A stretch of 64,000 bases of DNA from Rhynchonema sp. JSB1_4 (taxonomy: Eukaryota; Nematoda; Chromadorea; Monhysterida; Xyalidae), in NCBI GenBank assembly GCA_030248065.1, contig JASAMV010008978.1:62001-126000 (forward strand), in the 5' to 3' direction. Position numbers and translations under genes: made by a program. Numbering within the stretch: the first letter of the stretch is position 1; the number at the start of each line of letters is the position of its first letter. The notes under the pieces were generated by a model that saw only the letters and a list, made by a program, of their open reading frames with translations, did no database searches and was not told the origin of the DNA. Positions 24,101-34,700 of the stretch are shown here, piece by piece.

Positions 24101-25348
24101 CAAGAAGTTCTCGAATTTAAACCGTTATGGCAAAGGGTAAATTGAAAGAGCTAATAAATTTCAGATATCACGCACAGCAGCGGTGCGAACATGGACATTG
24201 ATACAAATAGTGACGAGTTTGAGTTGATCAGTCCAGCTGTGCCGGTGGAAGACGATCGCAATGGACGACCGGGTGGGATTTTTTGCCACAATTTATACTA
24301 CGAGAGCTTTCGGGGACTATAATTAATCAATTAAGGAGCGAGTCATCAATCCGTTCATCAAGCCGATTTTTTTAAATTAACATTATTCTTCGTTGTGTCA
24401 ACCGAATGACGTTGTAGGCCGAGTTCTTGGTTACACAACGTGCCTTCACTATTGTTTTTATCAGTATGGTTATTCTGAAGCATTTGTCATCGTTTCATTA
24501 CCAAAATTAGAGACCGATTATCCACTGGTATTGGTCGCACAATGACCATATAAGAATTTATCAAATCAATCCTGATTTTCAGGTTCAGTCACTCTTAACC
24601 ACTGTGCTATTTGTTATTCACACAAAACATTTTCAGTTAAAAATAATCTAGCAGATCAACCACGTTGCCATTGGTCTGAAACATTCTCTTTACCACATGC
24701 TTTGTGTGCGATCACGCAACGCAACGTCATTGCCCCGTCACCAGCCTGCTTTACGATTCAAAAAAAGTTTGACCAATTCTTATAAAGTCATTGTGCGACC
24801 AATAGGTTTATGTTGGTTGCGAAAAATTTTTGTCCGCACCCTGTCTAACCGTAGTTGCCTCATCGACTAGCTGCTTCGATCCAGCAAGAGTGAGAAAAAC
24901 CAAATAAATTATTGTTCGTTTCGACATCAGAAAAACAACAAACTGATTCACTTCAGGCATTTTCGGTCCCACATGGACTCCCGGTGAGCCACGAGCATCC
25001 ACTCAACAGCCGTATTTGTGGCGAACGAGTACAACACCAGAACCACGAACAGTGCCCTGGTCAACTTATTGGACCGCCGTTCAGGTCAAGGTGTGTTTTA
25101 ATGAAAAAAATTGTCTCATCGGCCGAAAATAAAATTTCTTTTTCTGTGTGTTCACTTGAATTTCATATTGGATTTGATTTATCCACATGATCTTTTGTTG
25201 TTCCTTTCAGGCAACAACCCCACTGCCCCCGCACGGAGAATGGCGCCCGGTCACCCAAGCACCCAGGGTTGGGTTTTGTGTGCTCTTTTTTATTTTCAGT
25301 TTTTCTCTCATTTTTCGTAATTTGACATACATAGTATATTGGAACTAA
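18106..25348 (+). CDS. GAS1/GFRalpha-like GDNF-receptor-domain protein A (5' end missing)
   Basis: Ten exons with fully matching phases: 18106-18223, 18761-18870, 19143-19249, 19410-19525, 19837-19919, 20096-20249, 23654-23787, 24165-24272, 24957-25084, 25211-25348 (TAA). The first listed exon starts in phase 1, so an upstream exon with the signal peptide is missing. Two GDNF/GAS1-type domains are seen. The first runs from CDRNPLCNHALGDLYESC through DCWCYEP to VFHHPC. The second runs from NCEHALNKVCKPHRPC through NCTCPADG to YNKC. Between them is a basic, His/Arg-rich linker. The tail is Pro/Thr-rich and ends in a hydrophobic stretch (VGFCVLFFIFSFSLIF), so membrane or GPI attachment is likely. 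Family members are co-receptors for GDNF-type ligands or Hedgehog modulators; ligand unknown here. MITEs lie in several introns. Confidence 0.8.
18287..18437. mobile_element. TTGGTCGCACAATGAC MITE, copy 2
   Basis: The same inverted ends as copy 1 bound 151 bp, with TA on both sides (18285-18286, 18438-18439). It lies in the intron between the first two known exons of gene A. It is shorter than the other copies, so internally deleted. Confidence 0.85.
18879..18945. mobile_element. 67-bp hAT-like MITE at a splice donor
   Basis: The ends are CAGTGGCGGATCC and GGATCCCCGCCAGTG, imperfect inverted repeats typical of hAT-type termini. The 8-bp sequence GTAGGGGC occurs immediately on both sides (18871-18878 and 18946-18953), a hAT-length target-site duplication. 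The left GTAGGG is the predicted 5' splice site of the exon ending at 18870, so the duplication has created a second copy of the donor 75 bp downstream. Confidence 0.85.
20383..21073. mobile_element. TTAA-flanked inverted-repeat element, 0.69 kb
   Basis: TTAA at each end (20383-20386, 21070-21073) flanks inverted repeats of about 95 bp beginning AG(G/C)TGCTGGTTAACAACCC. The interior shows no transposase. It sits inside the 3.4-kb intron of gene A. The TTAA plus AGG-like start recalls the palindrome at 8802-10462, although the inner sequences differ. Confidence 0.8.
23313..23541. mobile_element. MITE, CCAAATTCTCGA ends, copy 2
   Basis: Inverted ends CCCAAATTCTCGA and TCGAGAATTTGGG bound 229 bp. 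It is related to the element at 15050-15300 in reverse orientation. It lies in the large gene A intron, about 110 bp before the acceptor of the exon at 23654. Confidence 0.75.
24531..24802. mobile_element. TTGGTCGCACAATGAC MITE, copy 3
   Basis: Inverted ends as in copies 1, 2 and 4, 272 bp, with TA target duplications (24529-24530, 24803-24804). It lies in the gene A intron between exons 24165-24272 and 24957-25084. Confidence 0.88.
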
Positions 25349-26859
25349 AGCAGAGCATAAGGCAATGAAATAAAGTTCAAACTGGTTTTTAATGGTATAA
25401 CACCTATTATTCCTCGTAAAGCACACACGCGCACCCAAGTATAGCGTTGGAACAGTGAGAAAGATTTGGCCTCGCTCCGTGCTGAGTTTTGATCGATAGA
25501 CTGACCGGCATGGAAACAAACAAACAATGCGCGTAATTCGGTCGCTTGATTTACGCCGATTTCAGAGTTTTCATGACTTTGTTAGTTGGACGTCACAACC
25601 ATTATGGTTATTTGTGTGACGTGTCAGGCACCCGAATGGTTATTGGGGTCGGATGCAAGAAACTGAGAAGAATAAAACGAGTATTCTTAAATTTCTCTTG
25701 CCAGCCAATCACCGATCGCGTCGACAACACTGCCAGTACAATAACGGTTCCAGATGTTGCTCGTTTCCAACCTGGAAAAGGTTTGAATGCTTCCTGTTTT
25801 TCAGTTTTTCTGTTCCTCGGAGATTTACTTTTTCATTCTCCTGATGTTTTGTAGCTGCAAATGTGTGATCCAAGGCTCATCAATGACTGGAACCCAAAAA
25901 CATCATTTCATGACCAATCCGTTAATCTTTTTTACGGTGGTCCCATTCCTGGGTCGAGCAATTGGTTATTTCTATTTTATTGCTGGACGCTGTCGTAGTT
26001 TCGCGTTCAGTTAGTTTCACCTGCTCGCGTTTTAGTCTTACCATGAAACGCGGCATTGGCATATCAGCGAATCATTTTTGAGCACAAATTTCACACGATC
26101 TGGAGGTCACTCAGACTTGGACTGTTTCAATTCAAGCAGACAATTTTCGTAGCCCTGCTATGTATTAGGTGTGCACACACAAATATGCTCACACATCTCG
26201 GATGTCACCAATTTTTATTAGAATTAACCTACTGATGCGCACGGAACCACCCGTACGACGAAAGTTCCCGAGTACCGTTTGGATTCATGAGTTTGCTGTT
26301 CGCAAAACCACACATACTGTACACTAATTCCAGCTAGTTCCGTAATTCACATTTGATGCCCACACCATAAATAATATTGGTACCTGACTGTCCCCGGCGC
26401 TCAGCCAATGTGTGCCATTAAACGCGAAGTTTGACGGCGCAGGCTCGCATTCTATGGCTGCACCAAAGAGTACATGCTCATACTACACTCTGCCGGCGTG
26501 CGCTATTGATTGCTTGTTTCGTGCGATGTGACTGGTGCTTTCATGCACTCACAAATGAAGTACCATATACCCTGTTCACCCTAACGTATCCTTTTTATAT
26601 TGCCATTTATTGGAACTAGCAAACGGAGAGCTAGGCCTTGAAATTTAGGCTCAGGCCTAAACTGAAATCGAATGCCGTGGGGGACGCACGTATGCAGCGT
26701 CTTCATTCAACAGAGTAGTACACTCATATTGAAAGCGATGAATGAATTCGGACATGGTTTTTTCGTAAACATCTTTTTGCGTAATTGAGTTTTTGTAACT
26801 TTAGAATTTGTCATGGGGTACCCACCCATATGTAGCATGAATAGATAGTTCCACGTAAG
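25349..26859. other. No gene recognised
   Basis: This follows the stop of gene A. Overlapping plus-strand ORFs near 25546-26014 include a hydrophobic stretch but no ATG-led signal peptide, domain or phase-matched splice sites. No repeat family shared with other parts of the window is seen. Confidence 0.35.
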
Positions 26860-27039
26860 TATACTCTGGCAATTCTTTTGGGAGAAACTTTTCAAACGCG
26901 TTGCCTGATCCGTAAAGCGCATGATGCGTGCACTGGCTATAGCGGTCACGTTGCTTCTGTGGCCAGTGCACGCATCATGCGCTTCACGGATCAGGCAACG
27001 CGTTTGAAAAGTTTCTCTGAAAGGTATTGTCAGAGTATA
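26860..27039. mobile_element. Foldback MITE, TATACTCTG ends
   Basis: The two halves are almost perfect reverse complements over about 75 bp. The core GCCAGTGCACGCATCATGCG is present on both strands, and GAGAAACTTTTCAAACGCG flanks it outward. Ends are TATACTCTG and CAGAGTATA. Non-coding. Confidence 0.85.
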
Positions 27040-27221
27040 GCCATGGTTTCCGGGAAGGAGTCCGAACCTACTATGGGCACAAAGCCATTGGAACCAAACT
27101 GCCCTGCCTCATATAACTCATGTCGGGTGCGAGCAACGGCATAATTTACGTCCAATCATTAAACTAATGTTGTTTGACTTGATGATGTCTGTCCATTTTC
27201 GCACACGCATTGTGTCAAAAC

Positions 27222-27457
27222 AATGGGCGATATTTTCGAAACGGTGTAAAGGTCAGTTGGGTGTAAAGGTCGGTGGAAAGCTCGGTCGACAGCTCAGTGT
27301 GATAGACCTCGGTGTAAACTTGAAACATTCCGCGTTAATAACAGGCAATGTTTCACGTTTACACCGAGCTGCGCCGACCGAGCTTTCGACCGAACTTTAC
27401 ACCGACCTTTACGCCCAACTGACGTTTACACGGTTTCGAAAATTCCACCCAATATAG
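27222..27457. mobile_element. Foldback element with GGTGTAAAGGTC repeats
   Basis: Outer arms (TTTTCGAAACGGTGTAAA and complement) are inverted. Inside, short GTGTAAAGGTCGGT-like units repeat directly and in reverse. No coding potential. Confidence 0.75.
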
Positions 27458-27662
27458 CTATTTTCGGACTTTTGTCACACTTTTGTTTTGGTCAACACCT
27501 ATGGCGTCCCGTCAGCACGGTAATTTGGAACGTTTTCGAAACAGCTGGTGTTGAACAATAGGGTCCATAGGGAAGTGAAGCTTGTGTGTACATATAGTTT
27601 AAATAATAGGAAGGTGCCTACTTTTGCGCTGAACGGTCTCGCGTGACGTGTTTGGGCGAACT

Positions 27663-28008
27663 TATAGATTGAATACGGAAACCGGAACCCGGAAATATTG
27701 CTGTGTTGTGTTTTCAGGGAAATGTTTCAAAATCACATAACACGGAAATATTTCCGTGACACGGAACACGGAAACAATGCTGGCCTGCAAACGGTGCTTT
27801 TCGAGTGATGATTACAGAAGGCAGCGTGCTGAAGTCAAAAGTTTGGTTTCTAATAGCAAACAGCAACAATTTTCACTGAAATGTTTCCGTGTATCATGAA
27901 AATAAAAAATTACGGAACACGGAACCCGGAATATTTCCGTGCACGGAAATGAGTGAAAATGCTTTGCATGTAAATTATTTCCGTATACAGGTTTCCATGT
28001 TCAATCTA
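27663..28008. mobile_element. Foldback element rich in ACGGAAATATTTCCGT
   Basis: Ends TAGATTGAATACGGAAAC and the complement of GTTTCCATGTTCAATCTA are inverted. The interior has many copies of CACGGAA and the palindrome CGGAAATATTTCCG. It directly precedes the A/C-only tract. Confidence 0.7.
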
Positions 28009-28049
28009 AGGCCGCATTCACAATGCAGCGCGTAGCGAGCGCAACCAGC

Positions 28050-28380
28050 CAGCGCACCTTCCCCCCAAAAAAACCCAACCACCCTTTTCAAAAAAACACC
28101 CCCCACTACACACAACCCCAAAAAAACACCAAAAAAACCTTTCAACAACAACACGCAACTAAAAAAAAAAAAATAACAAAAAAAAAAAAAAATACCTTTC
28201 TTCCCTTTTAAATTTAAAAAAAAAAAAAAAATAAAAACCCCCCCCCCACCCCACCAAAAAAAAAAAACCCCCCAAAAAAGCCCCCCCCCCCACCCCACCC
28301 TCTTATTAAACACCCTCCTCCGACACCCCCCCCCCACCCCCTCCCCTAAACAATTCCACCACCCACCCCCCCCCTAAGTC
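28050..28380. repeat. A/C-only low-complexity tract
   Basis: For about 330 bp the plus strand is almost entirely A and C, in long homopolymer runs (up to about 16 A, 12 C) with a few T-containing islands such as CTTTCTTCCC. It is not a clean tandem repeat. The ORFs across it are composition artefacts. It may be real strand-asymmetric DNA or a low-quality assembly stretch. Confidence 0.9.
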
Positions 28381-28909
28381 CGCCCTCATGCGTCATTGTT
28401 TGAGTTGAAAGCAAACGACGCCCCACAGCGAGTTTTTGACAATATTGTCTTCAGTGAATGACTGTAATTACGTACGGTACTTGAGAACAGGTCTTTCATC
28501 GCCAAACCAAGCACGATACATATGTACATAGTTGGCGTAACTTGCGCTCAAATTCTCTGAATTCTCATTCATATTATCATTCTGCTCGAATGGAACACAA
28601 GCTGTTTTGCATCCAAGCACATGTAATCTAACTTATCGTTAGCAAAAGTATACCTTGTCCACTTCTTTACCTCTAGATACATATGTAATCAGCTGAGTGA
28701 GATCGCAATATGAAGCCCATAACTTACAAGTACATTCGCGTGATTTTCGGTCATCTGAAGCGTAGTATATACCTAGGTCACGTGACCTTTCTCAAGATGT
28801 ATTCCCCAAGCGTGCCCAAACAGCAGAAAGAGCTCCTACTCCCAACCAAGAGCTCAAAAACCAGAATTTGCAATTTTCTATTACAATCCAGCGCGACAAG
28901 TCCTCTTGT
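28381..28909. other. No gene recognised
   Basis: Ordinary AT-rich sequence. A 135-codon plus-strand ORF (28710-29117) overlaps the better-looking minus-strand coding fragment and lacks domain support. Confidence 0.35.
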
Positions 28910-29475
28910 CAATTTGTCATGTCTGAAAACAAGCAACCACATGTGTATAGCCCTTTTTAATCAAGTTGTAGATCTTAAAAGTTCCACCTCTGTCAAAGAA
29001 ATCCTCGTCTTGAGCTTTGAAGCCTGTCAGCGGATCTGCGTATTCGTCTGCATACAGTCCAGCAATATCGGGCCGTGCCAACTTAGAAGGCAAGTTCTTT
29101 CTCGTGGGCTTACCTAGCATGTCCTTCGCTTGGGCGGAGGCAAATTTTGGGAGAGCTGTATTTTTGTGACGGAGTTGGCGCTCTAATTTCGACCAGCGTA
29201 AAATTTGTTCCCCTGGTCAAATTTTGCGCTGGTCAAAATTATTGCGCGAACTCAGTCGCAAAATACAATTCAACCAAAATTTGCCAATGCCCAGGCCAAT
29301 TTCATGGCAGCGGACTTGCCTTCATAGTTGATCCGGCCCATCTTCGCATACCCTTCCGTCGGTGTTAGCAGCCCAGAACAATTTCTGGCAGCGTTTAGCT
29401 TGAACCAATGCATTATAAATTATCTTGGCCTCAGTATCCTTTCTTTTTCGCTCGCTTGCCTTGTGCTTTTTATAG
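28910..29475 (-). pseudogene. Broken minus-strand coding fragment interrupted by a MITE
   Basis: Minus-strand reading from 29475 gives a charged frame (ASERKRKDTEAKIIYNALVQ, then CQKLFWAANTDGR). It breaks by one base in a GGG run and resumes as YAKMGRINYEGKSAAMKLAW up to about 29270. A MITE follows. Beyond it, minus-strand frames with QAKDML and then RPDIAGLYADEYADPLTGF reappear (29120-28950) with donor-like sites. DGRYAKMGRINYEGKS faintly recalls a WGR (PARP-type) motif, but I would not name it. Either a pseudogene or a live gene with a base error. Confidence 0.35.
29160..29264. mobile_element. MITE, TTTTGTGA...GCGACTGAG ends, copy 1
   Basis: Inverted halves contain TTCGACCAGCGTAAAA and TTTTGCGCTGGTC. 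It is homologous to the element at 47347-47459. It lies inside the minus-strand coding fragment. Confidence 0.7.
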
Positions 29476-30355
29476 GCTCATGACTGTCCCTGGACGCTTG
29501 GACGGTTTTTCACTTCGTCTGTTTTTTTTCAGAGACAAAAGTGTCTTCTTTGTTCGGCGACATGCATGAGACGTGAATAATCGGGTCTGCTGCTCACAAC
29601 TCATCACAAATCAAACTATGCGGTTCGCTTTTAGTCGGAGAAGCTGAAAAAGTTTAAACAGAAACCCACTCGGAACATATACAAAACGAACAATGTGTGG
29701 TCAATGGTCAAGAAGTGAACCCTTCTCACCCTTGACAATCAGCCCCTTTATACGTCAAGCAATGGCCAATCCCAGTCTTCACCATGACCCCTTACGACTC
29801 AACTTGCCGTCTACATCCTGACATTCCCGTAACCAGTGCCCTGCTCCTGATACCCATGTCTGACCTGGCCGTATTTTTGTGCTCCTACTTTTCGCAAGTC
29901 CAAGTGCCCAGCAGAGGCACAATGGATGCGTGTGCGTGTGCGAATTTGGACAATTTCTCGATTCCGATAATTCAGAACCCGACGGGTTCGAACCCCGAAC
30001 GTGGACATCACAATAATCAAGCAGCTGGCTGGACGATACCGCATCCACTCTCTTGTATCAGGAGGCCGTATTATGGTGCCGCCGTTATTCATTATTTTTC
30101 TAGGTCTACCTTCTTTCTCGTGGAACATGCACATGCACAATACCTAAATATTGCTCCAACTATGCACTAGGGCTCATGAGTTCAGATCGGAAGCCAGAAT
30201 GACAGTAGTAAGCCGCACGTATAACTGGTCATTTCGACTTTAAGCTGGCGATCCTTTGATAAATTTAAATTGCGTTTGATATTATAAGCACACACACATT
30301 CATTCCACCAACTAACTTAAAATTATACACCTTGATGTTTCCAGACACCAGACCG
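29476..30355. other. No confident gene
   Basis: Opposed ORFs of about 90-130 codons occupy 29779-30170. None has a domain or signal peptide. The GGTTCGAACCC at about 29990 matches a tRNA B-box, but no acceptor stem or anticodon arm folds around it. Confidence 0.4.
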
Positions 30356-30769
30356 CAGTAGTGTCGTTAGGGGGGGTTGGGGGGGTTACCCCCTGGTATG
30401 GGGTATGGGAAATCGGCCGGGGGTATCGGTATGGGAAATTTTTCACTTTTGGAACAAGCACACCTAAGATATGACTTTTTGACCCCGAGAAGTACCAAAA
30501 TTGACCATTTTTCGCCTAAAAATGTCAAAAATCGCTTGCTGTCGCAAGAAAACTCTGTTTTAAGCACTTTTGGACCACTTTTTTGTACTTTTAGAAGATT
30601 TTTGGAGTCATTTTTTTCAAACCCCCACCCTCGGGTATGGGAAATTTTTGAGTTTTTGGAGAAACCCCCCCTGGTATGGGAAATTTTTGATTTTTGGGGG
30701 CATGTATGGGAAATTTCTCGAAAATTGGGCTGGGTATGGGAAAATTTCGATTTCTCAACGACACCACTG
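30356..30769. mobile_element. hAT-type MITE with GGTATGGGAAAT repeats
   Basis: Ends CAGTAGTGTCGTT and AACGACACCACTG are inverted repeats of the CAGTG type. The flanks CCAGACCG (30348-30355) and CCAGACCC (30770-30777) are an 8-bp target duplication with one change. The interior holds at least five copies of a (G)GGTATGGGAAAT(T) unit. ORFs on both strands cross it but stem from the repeat. Confidence 0.85.
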
Positions 30770-30906
30770 CCAGACCCCACCCCGTGGTGTAGTCTCAAGC
30801 ATTCATGTTGCTATCATTTCAACAGCATAGTCCTCTGCAACTGACAGAAAGCGGCTTATTGTTTGTCCCATGTAATTAATGACACAAACATTCTGAAGTC
30901 CGTAAT

Positions 30907-31305
30907 TTATGCCCGAGTTTCTGGCTTATCGGGCGTAGCAAAACACATGCTGCGGTTAAATAGTGATTGGACCCAGCAAATTGCAATTTCGAATGAACAA
31001 GTTTTGCGCGGGCGCATGCACCGAACGAGATAACATGTCATTCGATGCTGTTGCTTGTTTGGCACAGCGTTGTGTCTGGCATTTGCTAGTAATTGAATCG
31101 TGCATAATCCGTACAATTTCCGCATCTTTAAAAAAAGGAAATTCGATTTAGTTGATTGATTCGCGCTCGAAAGTTCATCCTTGTTACAAATATATTCTGA
31201 TCGTTTGACAATAATGTCTCCCACTCTTATCTCGGCAATCATGGTTTTTGCCAAGCAACAACCTCCTGAAATAAACCACACAACCACAAGTGCTCCCATT
31301 TTCAT
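30907..31305 (-). CDS. Candidate small secreted protein, 132 aa
   Basis: A single open frame on the minus strand starts at a true ATG with a convincing signal peptide (MKMGALVVVWFISGGCCLA). A basic, cysteine-containing chain follows (9 Cys after the signal). No domain is recognised. It may equally be exon 1 of a spliced gene, or chance. The start overlaps in antisense a possible first exon of gene B, and both cannot easily be real. Confidence 0.3.
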   Translation of the reverse strand: MKMGALVVVWFISGGCCLAKTMIAEIRVGDIIVKRSEYICNKDELSSANQSTKSNFLFLKMRKLYGLCTIQLLANARHNAVPNKQQHRMTCYLVRCMRPRKTCSFEIAICWVQSLFNRSMCFATPDKPETRA

Positions 31306-31310
31306 GGAAG
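31214..31310 (+). CDS. Possible first coding exon of gene B
   Basis: ATG at 31214 opens MSPTLISAIMVFAKQQPPE, a weak signal-like start. The frame ends at a GAAG|GTCGTT donor in phase 1, as gene B's exon at 31763 requires. It overlaps the antisense signal-peptide ORF. Support is only phase and position. Confidence 0.25.
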
Positions 31311-31762
31311 GTCGTTGCCGTTTTTTTCACATTTTTGCTGATTTTGGGCTTCAAGACAATTAGTGGTCGGCTTTGCAAACCTGATCACGCACCCATCAGT
31401 ACTGCAGTTAATATAGTTAAAAAGGGAAGCTAAAAACTAAATGGATCACCTACATTGGAAACTTTAGGCCACACGTTTAGCAAGTGAGAAACATAGTACG
31501 TCAAAGGCGGAGCAGAAAACGCGGAAGGCAACCCCCCCCCCCCCCCTGCATTTCTGCAAGTAAATAGCAAACATACGTCAGGCACACGCAACAACGCACG
31601 CGAGCCCCCCGCACGCCCCCGCGCAACCGCCCCCCCCCCTAAGAGGATATTGCTCTTGTTACCAGCCCGATCGGTTGATTGCTCCGATCTGACTAAGCTG
31701 ACAGCAAAAAGGAAAAAATGAATTTGAAAAAATGAGTTTTTACTTTCACGATCATGTTGCAG

Positions 31763-34700
31763 ACAGCACCTGCCCTGAAGCGTACCACTACTGCCGCAGC
31801 GATGACACATGCAGCTGGCAGCTGTCACAGTTGCGCATGAAGTGCCAAGATTATAGGTGCAATCCGCAGGTATAAAAATTTTAAAAAAAGGTCACAAAGA
31901 CATTAGCAAATGAAGCGAAACAAATCAATTTCAGGCCTGCGCCGAAGCAATGCGTTCGCTTGTTGCTTACGTCAAACCGGAGCAGCTGGTCGAGGATCTA
32001 ATGTTTTGTAGATGTCGCGAGAGAGATCGCGACTGCGAGAGATTACAAGTGCATATTTAATAAAAGTTTTTTAAGTTTTTAGTTAATTGTGGAGCCATCC
32101 AAGTACGTAAAAACGTTTCCAGCAAACCATGTACCCAAGCTGTTTATATCGATCGCGCGCCAGCAGCCCGATAACGTGCTCCGATGCAATTGCACAGTGC
32201 AAAATGGACCGGCATTGCGGGTGGGTTGGATGATGCTTCGAAATTTTCTGGAAAGCGTTTCCATTATTTACGAACTATATAAAGCCGGCTCTTGTGTGAA
32301 CTGGGTGGTCACATGGGACCAATTCGGGGCAATCACAACGATGACAGGCTGCGAAATCAGCAGCTGACAATCAAAAGCACGATGAACAAGTCTTATTGTG
32401 ATTCGGTGGCTCGATCATTAACCGGTTTCAAGCGTAGATTTTGTATTAAGGAATAAGAGCCCAATGCTCTTTAGATACTGGTAAGTACAAGATTGCCACC
32501 CAATTTCAGACCCTGGGAGAAGCACTACTTCGACCACTGTTCAGCCAACGGGGCGCACTGCACCACTCGGCACCTAGAACATTGTCGACGCGCTATGGTG
32601 TGGACACGCGGCACACAACTGGAGCAGACATGTTACTGTCCGACCAGCGATTCGGAGTGTAGACGATTCCAGGAAATGCTGTTGCCAAAGAATCCGTGTG
32701 TCGGTGAGTGGGGACTGGAAAATGTCGATGAACAACTGTCCGAAGTTTTCGATTCAGTTGGTGGTTGATTTTGCACCACTGTTTGAAGATTCTGTCAGAT
32801 ACCGTATTTCGGGAAAGTTGACGTCTGAAACCATCCTGAATCATAAGCGTCTTGTTTAGTCGACAACAAGGGAAGGCCAAGATATTTGTGGCATAGGCCG
32901 AACTCTGGTTCTGTTGTTTCAAGGTTTCTCAGAAGAAAAACCTAATGAGTTCGGGATCTCAATTCTGGGCAATGAATGTTCACTTCCTCACACTGTATAA
33001 TTTATTTCAGCCGAAGCGATGGTGAGCTACGCGCCACAGATGAGGCCACAACCAGCCACCACCTCGCATCTGCTGCCAATCGCTCCGGCCCGACCCGGCT
33101 ACGACAGTCCAGGTTCGGGCACGGGCAGTGGTCAACCACGACCGGGTGGTCCTCCGCCCGAGATGCAACCGCCTCCGTATCCGCCGCCTCAACCAACACC
33201 GCCCCCAATGGTGCCTTACCAGCCCCCGCCGCCAGCCAGGCCCAGGCCAGGGCCTGACCCGCCACCAGTCGTCAGACCGCCCCCTCAGACCCCGGACACT
33301 ACTGCCCCTCCAATGGTGCCTTCATGGAACAATAATCAACAGCAGCCTGGCGGACAATTAAAGCCTGATCAGGCAGGCCCTGAATATTACAGGCCGGTCG
33401 AGCCTAGGCCTGGTGGACAATACGGCCGACCGCAACAGCCTGAACAACCGCAGCAGCCCAGGCCTGACCCATACAGGCCGCAACCTCCACCCGGACAATA
33501 CACGCCGCCAAGTCAACCGGTCAGACCGCCTCCTCAAGGAGGACAATACGGGACGGGCCAGTCGCGACCGACCCCAGACTCGAGGCCTCGGCCTGGTGGA
33601 CAATGGCCGAGTCCAGTTAATGTCAACAATAATAACAATGTCGATTCTCAAAAACCGCCACCATTCCAACCGGCCCTGCCCGCCATCCCTGATTCAAATG
33701 ATGGTGTCGTATTTGGCAGCGCCATGCAATCGGCCGGCCTGCCACCGACAGAAGTCGAAACTGCCACAGTTGCTGTCAGGATTGAAAAGGTTGGAAACTT
33801 AAAAACATGCGTTCGTTGAAATGATGAACATTCTTTCGAATCAATTTTGCTGTTGTAATACCAAAAAAAGTTTCACGCAACTTCCACACGTATTGGCAAT
33901 TGGAACACGCACAAATGTTTTTCGAATCCTGTAAACTGATGCCCGTAAACTGCAAGGATGCTGGTCTCTGTCGCTAATTAAACTACCTAAATGCAAGTTG
34001 CAGAAACCGAAACACTAAATAATGATTATTTGACACCAAATACAAATACCTCGGGAAACTCACTTATATTTTCTAAGAGCTTTTGAGCCACGTGGGCACC
34101 GAAAAGCCCACTTGGCTTTTTGGTGACAAGATCTTAGAATTTTGGCAGCATTGCGCAATGTTATTTATTCTCTGTTTTGCGCCACGCACCGCACTGCACC
34201 CCGCTAAGCACTCGAAGCTCTATTTCTGTGAATGTCCAAAGTCTCTATCATTTCTCTGCACTGCGGTGTGTGCGCTATAATCAATTGGCAAGCGGCATCT
34301 GCAAAATACACCACAACATTGATTTCAATTTCTTTCTAAGCAAGTAAAAAATCCGAAGCACCCTTTTCACACACTAAATCACCGAAACTCTTGTTCCGCA
34401 CTGTCACCATTTTTTCAGCCTGATCACACGAAAAACGGCAAGGCCAGCGGTGCCATCTACGGGCAATACCCGAACGAGGCCTTGCGACCCCTGGATCCTG
34501 ATTTCGTGCCATTGGATGCGCCGCCAACCCCGGCGGGTGTACAAGGGTCACCCGGAGGTCAACCCGCGGGCGGACAGGTCGCACCCGGACAAGGCGGCCG
34601 AACACAACCCGCACCCTATCAGCCTCAGAAACCTGCCGGTGGACAATATCAACCCTCGGGTACGAGTGGCCAAGGGCAGCCTGAACCACCTTTTGTGGAG

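Noticed and set aside
29940..30025. Possible tRNA around GGTTCGAACCC
   Set aside because: Only the T-loop-like sequence is present. No matching acceptor stem, D-arm or anticodon arm could be folded on either strand.
32089..32367. 92-codon plus-strand ORF ([16 protein letters not shown]...) as a gene B exon
   Set aside because: The other frame (MYPSC, then [14 protein letters not shown]) fits the GDNF cysteine pattern and matches phases at both 32048 and 32510, so it was preferred.
33002..33669. Minus-strand and alternate-frame ORFs over the proline-rich exons
   Set aside because: They are shadows of the GC-rich repeat coding of gene B. The plus-strand frame has clean splice sites and continuous phase.
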